This document shows positions 51,751 through 59,721 of a DNA stretch of 64,000 nt, piece after piece. Source of the stretch: Streptomyces sp. F63 (GTDB lineage Bacteria > Actinomycetota > Actinomycetes > Streptomycetales > Streptomycetaceae); assembly GCF_018070345.1 (NCBI RefSeq), contig NZ_JAGPXX010000012.1, positions 1 to 64,000 on the forward strand, read 5' to 3'. Position 1 is the first letter of the stretch. Each line of letters starts with the position of its first letter. Under the pieces are notes generated by a model that saw nothing but the letters and a program-made list of their open reading frames with translations, searched no databases and was not told the DNA's origin. The translations under genes were made by a program, and so were the position numbers.

Positions 51751-52649
51751 GTGCGTACCGACTTGGGGTCGAGGAGGTCCCGGAGGGAGTCTCCGAGCAG
51801 GTTGAAGCCGAGCACCGTCACGAAGATGGCCAGGCCCGGGAAGGTGGATATCCACCACTGGTCGAAGATCGTGCCGCGCCCCGCGGCGACCATCAGCCCC
51901 CAGTCGGGACTGGGCTGCTGGGCGCCGAGCCCGAGGAAGGCGAGGGAGCCCGCGGCGAGGATGACCGACCCGAGATCGACGGTGATCTGCACCAGGATCG
52001 GGCCGGCGCAGTTGCGGACGACATGGCGGCGGAGGATGGTCCGGACCGGTACGCCCATGGAGCGTGCGGCCTCGACGAACGGCCGGTCGCGCAGCGAGCG
52101 GGCCTCCGCGCGTACCAGCCGGGCGTACCACGGCCACCAGACGACGGCGAGCGCGATGCCGGCGTTGAGCAGGCCGGGGCCCAGCAGGGCCACGGTGACC
52201 ATGGCCAGCAGCAGAGGGGGGAAGGACTGGAAGAGTTCGGTGATCCGGGAGATCACCTGGTCCGCCCAGCCGCCGCGGTAGCCGGCCAGGGCGCCGAGCG
52301 GCACCCCGATCAGGGCCGCGGCCAGGACGACGGCGAGTGAGACCAGCAGGGCGGGCTGGGCCCCGAAGACGATCCGGGAGAGGATGTCACGGCCGAGCTC
52401 GTCCGTGCCGAACAGGTGGGCGGAGCCGGGTGCGAGGTTGCGGGCCGCGACGTTCGCCGTGCCGCGTCCTTCCTCCGGGTACGGGGCGACGAGCGGGCCG
52501 ATGAGGGAGAGCAGCACCAGCCCCGTGACCAGCAGTACTCCCGCGGCGCCGAAGAGGTCGCGGCGGGCCAGGCGGAGCAGTCTGCGCCCGGTCCCGGGCG
52601 GAGCGGCGGAAGCGGCGGCCGGAGAGGCGGTGCCGGGGACGGTCCTCAT
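51747..52649 (-). CDS. Oligopeptide ABC transporter permease (OppC-like)
   Basis: A 300-residue permease of the DppC/OppC type: N-terminal helix (about 33-52), HLFGTDELGRDILSRIVFGAQ family signature, five further helices, and the EAA loop VEAARSMGVPVRTILRRHV. ATG overlaps the OppB stop by 4 bp. Confidence 0.93.
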   Translation of the reverse strand: MRTVPGTASPAAASAAPPGTGRRLLRLARRDLFGAAGVLLVTGLVLLSLIGPLVAPYPEEGRGTANVAARNLAPGSAHLFGTDELGRDILSRIVFGAQPALLVSLAVVLAAALIGVPLGALAGYRGGWADQVISRITELFQSFPPLLLAMVTVALLGPGLLNAGIALAVVWWPWYARLVRAEARSLRDRPFVEAARSMGVPVRTILRRHVVRNCAGPILVQITVDLGSVILAAGSLAFLGLGAQQPSPDWGLMVAAGRGTIFDQWWISTFPGLAIFVTVLGFNLLGDSLRDLLDPKSVRT

Positions 52650-53662
52650 GACGGCCTCACTCTGGGGTCGATCTTCGCCTGGAGGAGGTCCACGGCGGCG
52701 TTGGTGCCGAGGTAGCCGACGGCCCCCAGCAGCGTGATGGCCATGATCGCCGGGTAGTCGACGGCCAGCATGGCCTCGGTGGCGAACTGGCCGATACCCG
52801 GCCAGTTGAAGACGATCTCCACGAAGAACGTCCCGGTGAGCGAGTAGGCGGTCGCCATGCCCAGCACCGTCAGCGCCGGTGAGGCGGCGTTACGCAGGGC
52901 CAGGGACCAGACCACGGTCGACTCCCGCAGGCCGAACGCCCGGGCGGCGGTGACGTGGTCCTGTGCGAGCACCTCGATCATCGCTCCGCGGGTCATCCGG
53001 GCCACCAGGCCCAGCGGGTAGGCGGCCAGGGTGACGGCCGGGAGGACGAGGTGGGCCAGGCCGTCACCGAGGGCTGTCCAGTTGCCGGTGAGCAGGCTGT
53101 CCAGCAGCGGCAGACCGGTGACGGCACGGACCGGGTCGGTGAACTTCAGCGTGTTGCTGAAGGCTCCGGTGGCGGGCAGCAGGTGCAGCCGGTCGACGAA
53201 GAGCAGCTGCAGCAGAAGGCCGAGCCAGAAAGCCGGCACGGAGACGCCGCCGATGGACAGCAGCCGCACCAGGCCGTCGACGCGGCCGCCCGGCCGCCGG
53301 GCGGCGATCACACCGAGGACGGTGCCGGCCACCGCGGCGACGAGCATGGCCGTGAAGATCAGCTCCAGGGTGGACGGCAGCCGGGAGGCGATCTCGTCGA
53401 GCACCGGACGCTTGGTCGCCAGTGAGTTACCCCAGTCGCCGCGCACCAGCGAGGTGAGGTACTTCCAGTACTGCACCGGAAGTGGCTCGTCCAGTCCGAG
53501 GTCGGCGCGGAGGCGGGCGGCCTGGGCCGCGGTCGCCTTGGGGCCGATGTAGGCCAGGGCCGGGTCGCTGGGAAGCACCCGCGCCAGGACGAAGGTCACC
53601 ATGGTGAGGCTGAGCAGGACCGTCCCCGAGGAGGCCGCCAGCCGGGTGAGGTGTCGGAGCAT
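52646..53662 (-). CDS. Oligopeptide ABC transporter permease (OppB-like)
   Basis: A 338-residue permease of the DppB/OppB type with the expected helices and the periplasmic stretch GLDEPLPVQYWKYLTSLVRGDWGNS before helix two, here split over the family motif. Its EAA loop is TAARAFGLRESTVVWSLALR. GGAGAA precedes ATG 53662, 68 bp after the binding-protein stop. Confidence 0.93.
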   Translation of the reverse strand: MLRHLTRLAASSGTVLLSLTMVTFVLARVLPSDPALAYIGPKATAAQAARLRADLGLDEPLPVQYWKYLTSLVRGDWGNSLATKRPVLDEIASRLPSTLELIFTAMLVAAVAGTVLGVIAARRPGGRVDGLVRLLSIGGVSVPAFWLGLLLQLLFVDRLHLLPATGAFSNTLKFTDPVRAVTGLPLLDSLLTGNWTALGDGLAHLVLPAVTLAAYPLGLVARMTRGAMIEVLAQDHVTAARAFGLRESTVVWSLALRNAASPALTVLGMATAYSLTGTFFVEIVFNWPGIGQFATEAMLAVDYPAIMAITLLGAVGYLGTNAAVDLLQAKIDPRVRPS

Positions 53663-53730
53663 GTCCGGTTCTCCACTCGTTCTCTCGGTGGGTGCTCCGG
53701 CGGCGGGCCGCCGCCGGAGCACGGTCCGGT

Positions 53731-55329
53731 TCACGCACCGGCGGACTTCATCGGGCGGAAGAACACCGTGAAGGGGTAGTTCTCGTTGAAGGCGAAGCCC
53801 TTGACCTTCTTGGGCACGACGTAGACGGCCTTGGCGTCGTAGAGGGACAGTCCCGGTGCCTGGTCGTACAGGATGTCCATGGCCTCCCCGTAGACCTTCC
53901 CGGCCTTGGCCGGGTCGGTTCCGGTCAGGGTGCCGGCCTTGTCGACCAGCCGGTCGTACTTCGCGTTCTTCCAGTAGCTCAGGTTGAAGAACGGCTTCTC
54001 GCTGCTGTGGTAGAGCGAGTACAGGTTGTCCGAACCGGCGTCGCTGTAGGTGGGCCAGTAGTAGAGGACGAAGATGTCCTGGGCCTTGGCGGGGTCGGCC
54101 TTGGCTGTCGCCCACTGCTGGTTGAACAGCTTCGAGGTGACGTTCACCGTCACGCCGACCTTGGCGTAGGCGTCCTTGATCAGCGGAACGAACCGCGCCT
54201 CGGCCTGGTTCTCGGAGGCATAGGTCAGGTCGAGGGTGAAGCCGCCCCCGGGATGGCCGGCCTCGGCCAGCAGCTTCCTGGCCTTCTCCAGATCCTGGGT
54301 GTACGCCGGCGCGGCGGGGTCGTGGGGGAAGAGGCCCGTGGGGACCGGCCCGTGCGCGGGGGTGCCGTATCCCTGGGCGCCGACGGCGATGATGTCGTCG
54401 TAGGGCGTCGCGTACGACAGGGCCCGGCGGACCTTGGGGTTGTCCAGTGGCTTGCGGGTGGTGTTGAAGAAGGCCACGAAATTGAACGGCGAGGGGTAGT
54501 CGAGCACCGAGTAGTCGGGGTTCTCGGAGTACTTCTTCACGTTCTGCAGGGGGAACGAGGTGGTGAAGTCGACCTCGCCGGAGGTCAGCATCTGCTGCGC
54601 CGTGACGGCGTCCGGGGTGATCTGCACGTCCACCGTCTTGTACGACGGCTGGTGCGCGCGGTCCCAGTGCCCGGCGTAGCGGTCGAGCACCACTTCCTTG
54701 CCGGGGGTGTACGAGGAGATCCGGTAGGGCCCCGTGCCTCCGTCGAGGCCCTTCTTCTCGTAGTAGCCCTTGCTCTTCGCGGCCGCGGCCAGGGCTTTGG
54801 GGGAGACGATCCAGGCGCCGTAGGTCGAGGAGACGATCCGCTCCATGGGGGCCGCGTAACCGAGACGCATGACCACGGTCGAGGGATCCGGTGTGTCGAT
54901 CGAGTCGAGTGGTGCCCAGATGAAGGAGGCGCCGCCGTCCTTCTTGGCGGCCAGGATGCTCTTCTTGACCGCGGCGGCGTCCACCTTCCCACCGTCGTGG
55001 AAGGTGACTCCCTTGCGGATGGTGAAGGTCCAGGTCTTGGCGTCCGCCGACGTGCGCCACGATTCGGCTATCGCCGGGGTGTACTCCTCGGCGGACCCGG
55101 CGGGGTTCTTCCACAGCAGCGGCTCGTAGACGTTGCCCAGGTACATCGCTTCGGTGGAGAACGACTTGACGGGGTCCAGGGTGGTGACGGCGGCCGACGA
55201 CGACACGGTGAGCACGCTGCCGGCCTGCCCGGCCGATGCGGTGCAACCGCTCAGGGCCAGGGCCGCGGCCGCGGTCAGGGCCGCGGCCGGCAGGCCGGGG
55301 CGTCGGGTGGGGAAGCGTCTGGGATGCAC
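53731..55329 (-). CDS. Oligopeptide-binding lipoprotein (OppA-like, SBP family 5)
   Basis: A 532-residue lipoprotein. Lipobox LALSGC (Cys29) ends the signal. The family-5 signature appears as YEPLLWKNPAGSAEEYTPAIA and GKVDAAAVKKSILAAKK. GGAGG lies before GTG 55329. First gene of the operon and the specificity determinant. The LysR regulator is divergent across a 159-bp gap. The ligand cannot be inferred, but coupling to an amidase points to a peptide or linear amide. Confidence 0.92.
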   Translation of the reverse strand: MHPRRFPTRRPGLPAAALTAAAALALSGCTASAGQAGSVLTVSSSAAVTTLDPVKSFSTEAMYLGNVYEPLLWKNPAGSAEEYTPAIAESWRTSADAKTWTFTIRKGVTFHDGGKVDAAAVKKSILAAKKDGGASFIWAPLDSIDTPDPSTVVMRLGYAAPMERIVSSTYGAWIVSPKALAAAAKSKGYYEKKGLDGGTGPYRISSYTPGKEVVLDRYAGHWDRAHQPSYKTVDVQITPDAVTAQQMLTSGEVDFTTSFPLQNVKKYSENPDYSVLDYPSPFNFVAFFNTTRKPLDNPKVRRALSYATPYDDIIAVGAQGYGTPAHGPVPTGLFPHDPAAPAYTQDLEKARKLLAEAGHPGGGFTLDLTYASENQAEARFVPLIKDAYAKVGVTVNVTSKLFNQQWATAKADPAKAQDIFVLYYWPTYSDAGSDNLYSLYHSSEKPFFNLSYWKNAKYDRLVDKAGTLTGTDPAKAGKVYGEAMDILYDQAPGLSLYDAKAVYVVPKKVKGFAFNENYPFTVFFRPMKSAGA

Positions 55330-55472
55330 GGGGGCACCTCCGGGAGAATGACTGCCGGACGGGGGAGAGGGGGGAGAACTGCGAGAGGTGGAGATCCGGC
55401 CGCAGAGGCGGCGTTTCGGACAGTGTTGACCTGCGGTGTATAACTTGCAAATACTTGTCCCCCGTAGTCCCC

Positions 55473-55487
55473 ATGCCTGGGAGGCAT
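55473..55487. promoter_or_regulatory. LysR-type T-N11-A inverted repeat over ribosome site
   Basis: ATGCCT-GGG-AGGCAT, perfect 6-bp arms that fit the LysR T-N11-A rule. It covers the GGGAGG ribosome site and ends one base before the LysR GTG, so protein binding could repress its own gene. Confidence 0.6.
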
Positions 55488-55488
55488 A

Positions 55489-56373
55489 GTGGAGCTGCGC
55501 GTCCTGGAGTACTTCCTCTCGGTCGTCGACCTCGGTTCCGTCACCGCCGCCTCCCAGGAGGTGCACGTCACCCAGCCCTCCCTGTCCCGGCAGATCCGTC
55601 AGCTGGAACGCGAGCTCGGGCTGACGCTCTTCCGCCGCGGGGAGGGCGCCCTGCGGCTCACCCCCGCCGGCCGGGCGTTCCTCCCCGTCGCCCGGGACCT
55701 GATCGCCCGCAGCCGGCTGGCCAGGGACACCGCCCGGTCCATGGCCTCCGGCGCCGGTATCCCGCTGACCGTCATCGCGCCGCCCACCACGGTCACCGAC
55801 GTGGTCGCCCCGTTCGTCGTCGCCAGCGGCCCGGCCGGGCAGATCGTGGACGTGGTGGAGGCCTCGCCGCACGGCGTGTACGCGGCACTGACCATCGGTC
55901 AGGCCGACTTCGCCATCGGCACGAGACCGCCCGGGTCCGACCTGGAGTACACCGTTCTGGGCCAGGCCCCCGTCTGGGCCCAGATGGCCCCGGACCACCC
56001 CTGGGCCGGCCGTGAGCACGTGGACCTGTCCGACATCAGCACCGGCCGTGTGATCGTGATGGACGAACTGCACGGGGTGCGCCGTGTCCTGGACGAGGCG
56101 GCAGCCAGGGCAGGGCTCGGCTACGACGCGGCCTACGTCGCCCGGGCACCGGCCGTCGCGCAGGCCCTGGCGGCGGCCGGCAAGGGCGTCTGCATCCTCT
56201 CCGACGACCCCCGCTTCGGCCTGCGGTCGCTGCCGATCCGGCTCACCGACGGGCCGCTGCACGTCACCCTCTTCGGCGCCTGGGACCCCACCCACTACGC
56301 GGCCTCACAAATCCGCGCCTGCCTGGACGACCTCGCCGGGTTCTGCCGCGGCCTCTTCGCCGCCGTCGGCTGA
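55489..56373 (+). CDS. LysR-family regulator of the opp-hydrolase operon
   Basis: A 294-residue LTTR. The N-terminal winged HTH (LRVLEYFLSVVDLGSVTAAS then LHVTQ-type VHVTQPSLSRQIRQLERELG) and effector domain (residues 90-290) are complete. It is divergent from the oligopeptide transporter operon, the classic LysR arrangement. GGGAGG precedes GTG 55489. Effector presumably the imported compound. Confidence 0.9.
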   Translation: MELRVLEYFLSVVDLGSVTAASQEVHVTQPSLSRQIRQLERELGLTLFRRGEGALRLTPAGRAFLPVARDLIARSRLARDTARSMASGAGIPLTVIAPPTTVTDVVAPFVVASGPAGQIVDVVEASPHGVYAALTIGQADFAIGTRPPGSDLEYTVLGQAPVWAQMAPDHPWAGREHVDLSDISTGRVIVMDELHGVRRVLDEAAARAGLGYDAAYVARAPAVAQALAAAGKGVCILSDDPRFGLRSLPIRLTDGPLHVTLFGAWDPTHYAASQIRACLDDLAGFCRGLFAAVG

Positions 56374-56400
56374 CTCCTTCCCGGGCAGGCAGGACGAGTT

Positions 56401-56430
56401 GTCCCCGTCCCCGTCCCCGTCCCCGTCCCC
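56401..56430. repeat. (GTCCCC)5 hexamer repeat
   Basis: Five perfect copies, 28 bp past the LysR stop. No gene lies in 56374-56600. Confidence 0.9.
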
Positions 56431-56600
56431 GGCGGCCGGCGGGACCGGCGACACGGCCCGGTCCGCTGAGCGCGGCCGTCCCCCGGCGGGCGCGCGCCGG
56501 CCGGGCCCGCCCCGCATGCCCCGCGCGCCCGGCACGCCCGGCACGCCCCGCTCCGGGAGGTTCCATGGTGCCGCGGCCCTGCTCGCCGCCGGCGCCGTGC

Positions 56601-56882
56601 TCATCCCCCGGAGCCGCCGCGCCCCCCGGCCGGGGAGCCGGAGCACGCCGTGCCGGGGGAACCTCCCCGGCCGTCCGGGGCGCTGCGGACGCGGCGGCGG
56701 TGACTGGTGTCGCACCAGGGGAAGCGGCGGCTGCGGCGGCAGGTGCACAGCGCCACGGTGAACCGGTCCGACCGCTCCGTGCCGCCGTCCTCCAGCACCA
56801 CCTCCACCGGGCCCTCCACCAGCATCGGGCCGCCCCGCACCAGCCTCACCCGGCGCGCCTCGCGCTCAGAGGGCGGCTTCAC
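56601..56882 (-). CDS. CDGSH iron-sulfur domain protein
   Basis: A 93-residue protein. CTCRRSRRFPWCDTSH fits C-x-C-x2-S-x3-P-x-C-D-x-[ST]-H of CDGSH [2Fe-2S] proteins, with Thr in the usual Gly place. The first half (VRLVRGGPMLVEGPVEVVLEDG) is the family's beta-cap. The C-terminal 25 residues are a Gly/Arg tail. It overlaps the end of the upstream methyltransferase by 17 bp, so the two are coupled. Redox role; partner unknown. Confidence 0.88.
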   Translation of the reverse strand: MKPPSEREARRVRLVRGGPMLVEGPVEVVLEDGGTERSDRFTVALCTCRRSRRFPWCDTSHRRRVRSAPDGRGGSPGTACSGSPAGGRGGSGG

Positions 56883-57525
56883 CGCGGATCACCACCAGCT
56901 CCTCCTTGTCCTCGCCGGGCGGCAGCAGCCCCCGCCGGCGCAGCCAGTCGGCCCGCTCCCGCAGCCGCGGCCCGAACGGGACGTACCGGCGCTCGGCCAC
57001 CTGCGCGTCGAGACCGGCACGCACCAGCGCGTCCAGCGTGGGGGTGACGCCGCTGAGCGCCGACTGGACGAGGAGCAGGACGCCGCCGGGGCGCAGCCGC
57101 CGCGGCGCCTCCGCGCAGATCCGGTCGAGCAGCGCCCGCCCGTCGTGCCCCGCCTCCCAGGCCCGTGCCGAGCCGCGGCGGGGCAGCCGCGGACGCGGCG
57201 ACGGCACGTACGGCGGATTGCTGAGGATGACGTCGAACCGCTCCCCTCCCACGGCCGACAGCAGATCGCCCCGGACCGCCCGGATCCGCACGCCCGCCAG
57301 CCGGGCGTTGAGGCGGCAGGTGAGCACCGCGCGGACCGAGGTGTCGACGGCGGTCACGCGGGCCCCGCGCCGGGCCGCCGCCACGGCGAGGGCCCCGGTG
57401 CCCGTGCACAGGTCGAGCACCCGGGCGCCCGGGGCGAGGGCCTCCTCGCGGAGAGCGGCGCTGAGGAAGGACGTATCGTCCTGCGGCGCGTAAACCCCTG
57501 GGGGCTTCAGAAACAACACGGCCAC
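56866..57525 (-). CDS. PrmC/HemK-like small methyltransferase with NPPY
   Basis: A 219-residue SAM methyltransferase. Motif I VLDLCTGTGALAVAAARRG (about 36-54), TAVDTSVRAVLTCRLNA, and the substrate motif SNPPYVPSPRPR (about 100). NPPY suggests N5-glutamine or nucleobase methylation. It lacks the N-terminal substrate domain of true PrmC. Start GTG 57525 has GGGG upstream. Coupled to the CDGSH gene. Confidence 0.85.
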   Translation of the reverse strand: MAVLFLKPPGVYAPQDDTSFLSAALREEALAPGARVLDLCTGTGALAVAAARRGARVTAVDTSVRAVLTCRLNARLAGVRIRAVRGDLLSAVGGERFDVILSNPPYVPSPRPRLPRRGSARAWEAGHDGRALLDRICAEAPRRLRPGGVLLLVQSALSGVTPTLDALVRAGLDAQVAERRYVPFGPRLRERADWLRRRGLLPPGEDKEELVVIRGEAAL

Positions 57526-57566
57526 CGGGTACCCCAGCCGTTACGGCTAAACGTCAGGACGGGCGG

Positions 57567-57764
57567 GTGGCCGGTGGCCGGTGGCCGGTTCGCCGGACCC
57601 CGGACGACCTGGCCGTCCACCCGGACCGGGAGCACGCCCCCGCCGTCACGGTGGCACCGCCCTCCGTCGTCACCCGGCACGGAGCCCCCTTCCGCAGCCC
57701 GGTGACCGGGACCGCTCGCAGAGCCGTCCGCCCCGCGCGGGCACGTCCGGGCAGCCGCGGCTGA
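57567..57764 (+). CDS. Candidate small ORF of unknown function
   Basis: A 65-codon frame in the 292-bp gap between divergent genes. From codon 9 on (RRTPDDLAVHPDREHAPAV and onward) almost every codon ends in G or C, as in neighbouring genes, and stops at TGA 57762. The N-terminus runs through GTGGCCG repeats and the ribosome site (AGGAC) is weak. No relative is recognised. Confidence 0.25.
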   Translation: MAGGRWPVRRTPDDLAVHPDREHAPAVTVAPPSVVTRHGAPFRSPVTGTARRAVRPARARPGSRG

Positions 57765-57817
57765 GTACCCCCGCTGAGTACGCGCACTCAGGTGTGTTGT
57801 CAGTGGCAGGGGACAGG

Positions 57818-58024
57818 ATGTGGGGCATGGAGAAGATCGCGAACACCCGGGTCCAGCAGTTCCAGCCGCAGTGCCGAGCACAGGGCGGCGACGCCCTTCC
57901 GTACGCCGGCGGGCAGGCCGTCGCGGGCGCCATGAAGGCGGCCCTGGCGCTCGGCGGGGCCGCCGCGGTGCTCTGGGTGATCTCCATGGTCTACACCGTC
58001 ACGCTGTGGACCCTGGGCGGCTGA
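57818..58024 (+). CDS. Small single-pass membrane protein
   Basis: A 68-residue protein: cytosolic head (EKIANTRVQQFQPQCRAQGGDALPYAGG), then one or two hydrophobic segments (GAMKAALALGGAAAVLWVISMVYTVTLW, split by the GGAAAV turn). AGGGGAC precedes ATG 57818; ATG 57827 is also in frame. Not recognised beyond being a Streptomyces-type small protein. Confidence 0.6.
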   Translation: MWGMEKIANTRVQQFQPQCRAQGGDALPYAGGQAVAGAMKAALALGGAAAVLWVISMVYTVTLWTLGG

Positions 58025-58252
58025 GCGGCACACCCCGCCGCCCGCGGCGCGCCCCCGGCTGTACCGCGTCCCGCCCGCCCCGCCGCCCGCGCCCCGGCCG
58101 GACCGCGGCGCGCGCGCCCTGGCAGGATGCGGGACGGCGGACGGCGGACGGCGGACGGCCCCGGGGCGGGTCGCACCGTCCGTGCGGCCCCGCCGGGAAC
58201 AGCCCCCGCCACAGGCCCGGCCGTGCCGGAGAACGAGCCGGAGGAGGGACCC

Positions 58253-58960
58253 ATGCGAACAGCCACGACAGCCGGGAACTGGCCCGCCACGGAGGCCGAG
58301 GCGGTGGCCGAGCAGAACCGGCTGCGGGAACTGGCCGACACGGCCGGCCCGGGCCCGGCGCCGGGCGAGGTCCCGACGGTCGCGGGCGTCGACGTCGCCT
58401 ATGACGAGGCCACCGGCCGGCTCGCGGCGGCAGCCGTGGTCCTGGACGCGGAGACGCTGGAGCCCGTCGCCGAGGCGGCGGCCACCGGGCACGCCGCGTT
58501 CCCGTACATCCCCGGCCTGCTGGCCTTCCGCGAACTCCCGCCGGTTCTGGAGGCGCTGGAACGGCTGCCGGAACCGCCCGCCCTGGTCGTCTGCGACGGC
58601 TACGGCCTGGCGCATCCCCGGCGGCTGGGTCTTGCCGCGCACCTCGGCGTGCTGACGGGCATCCCGGCCTTCGGCGTCGCCAAGACCCCGTTCGGCTTCG
58701 CCTGCGAGCCGCCCGGACCCGCGCGGGGCGCGAGTTCGCCGCTGCTCGACGGCGAGGAGGAGGTGGGACGCGCGCTGCGCACCCGGGAGGGCGTCAAGCC
58801 GGTCTTCGTCTCCGTGGGCCACGGGATCGGCCTGGAACACGCCGTCGCCCACACCCTCCGGCTGACCCCGCGCTACCGGCTTCCGGAGACCACCCGGCGG
58901 GCCGACTCGCTCTGCCGCCGCACGCTCGCCGCCGCCCTCGCGGGGGCCGGCCGGGGCTGA
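58253..58960 (+). CDS. nfi: Endonuclease V
   Basis: A 235-residue DNA-repair nuclease that nicks near deoxyinosine. The three metal ligands are present: Asp47 in AGVDVAY, Glu94 in FRELPPVL, Asp115 in CDGYGLAHPRRLGLAAHLG. The PYIPGLLAFRE wedge region is intact. GAGGAGGGA precedes ATG 58253. Confidence 0.95.
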   Translation: MRTATTAGNWPATEAEAVAEQNRLRELADTAGPGPAPGEVPTVAGVDVAYDEATGRLAAAAVVLDAETLEPVAEAAATGHAAFPYIPGLLAFRELPPVLEALERLPEPPALVVCDGYGLAHPRRLGLAAHLGVLTGIPAFGVAKTPFGFACEPPGPARGASSPLLDGEEEVGRALRTREGVKPVFVSVGHGIGLEHAVAHTLRLTPRYRLPETTRRADSLCRRTLAAALAGAGRG

Positions 58961-59202
58961 GCGCGGCCGCGGGCCCGCCCCCGCCCCGCCGCTCCACCCG
59001 GGCCGGCACGTCCCGCCCGCCGGGGCCGCCGCCTCCCCGGGCCTCACCGGTGCGGCGTCGCCGGGGCCGCCGTGCCCGCACTGCCGTCCGGGGGGCCGTC
59101 GGCCCGGGACGCCGGGACGCCACGGGACCGTCCCCGGCCCGCCGCCCCCGACCCCGCCCGCCGGCCCGCCCGGGGCACACCGTCGACCTGCCGCGGCGTG
59201 CG

Positions 59203-59208
59203 TAGGGT
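59203..59208 (+). promoter_or_regulatory. -10 element for leaderless YciI gene
   Basis: TAGGGT sits six bases before ATG 59215, with no ribosome site, indicating a leaderless transcript. Confidence 0.45.
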
Positions 59209-59214
59209 GAGTCC

Positions 59215-59514
59215 ATGTTCGTACTGGAATTGACCTACTGCGCGCCCGCCGACCGGATCGAGGCCCTCCGCGAGGCCCATATGGCCTGGGTGGACGAGCA
59301 GTTCGAGGCGGGGGAGTTCATCGCCTCCGGGCCCAAGAAGCCGCGCGACGGCGGGGTGATCCTCGCGGTGGGGGCGGACCGCGACCGGGTGGAGGCCATC
59401 GCGGCGAGTGACCCCTTCGCCCAGGAGGAGGTCTGCGCGTACCGGATCACCGAGTTCACCGCGTCCCGCACGGCGCCTCCCCTGCGGGAGTACCGGCAGC
59501 CGGCGCGGAGCTGA
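59215..59514 (+). CDS. YciI-like protein
   Basis: A 99-residue ferredoxin-fold protein of the YciI family: FVLELTYCAPADRIEALREAHMAWVDEQFEAGEFIASGPK is the family start with the conserved His/Asp pair (HMAW, ASDPF). Some YciI proteins are dehydrochlorinases or bind small molecules; role unknown. The start is set by the leaderless promoter. Confidence 0.88.
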   Translation: MFVLELTYCAPADRIEALREAHMAWVDEQFEAGEFIASGPKKPRDGGVILAVGADRDRVEAIAASDPFAQEEVCAYRITEFTASRTAPPLREYRQPARS

Positions 59515-59612
59515 GCCCGGTCCGCGCGGACCGGAGCCGGGTGCGGGCGGCGTGGGGCCGCGAGAGTTTTTCGTGGCCCGGAGGGCTTGTGCGAACTGGA
59601 ACGTGTTCTTAG

Positions 59613-59641
59613 CATCGGTGGTGTTACATCGATGGTGTCAC
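59613..59641. promoter_or_regulatory. Tandem direct repeat upstream of CoA-transferase gene
   Basis: CATCGGTGGTGTTAC and CATCGATGGTGTCAC, two near-identical 15-mers sharing one base (14-bp period), 80 bp before the gene start. Likely a regulator site for the acyl-CoA gene run. Confidence 0.5.
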
Positions 59642-59721
59642 GTCAGCCGCCGCTCCGGTCACGACACCGCCGTGGCGGCACACCAGGGCGGCATCACCAA
59701 GGTTTGGGGTCTGAGGTCTCG

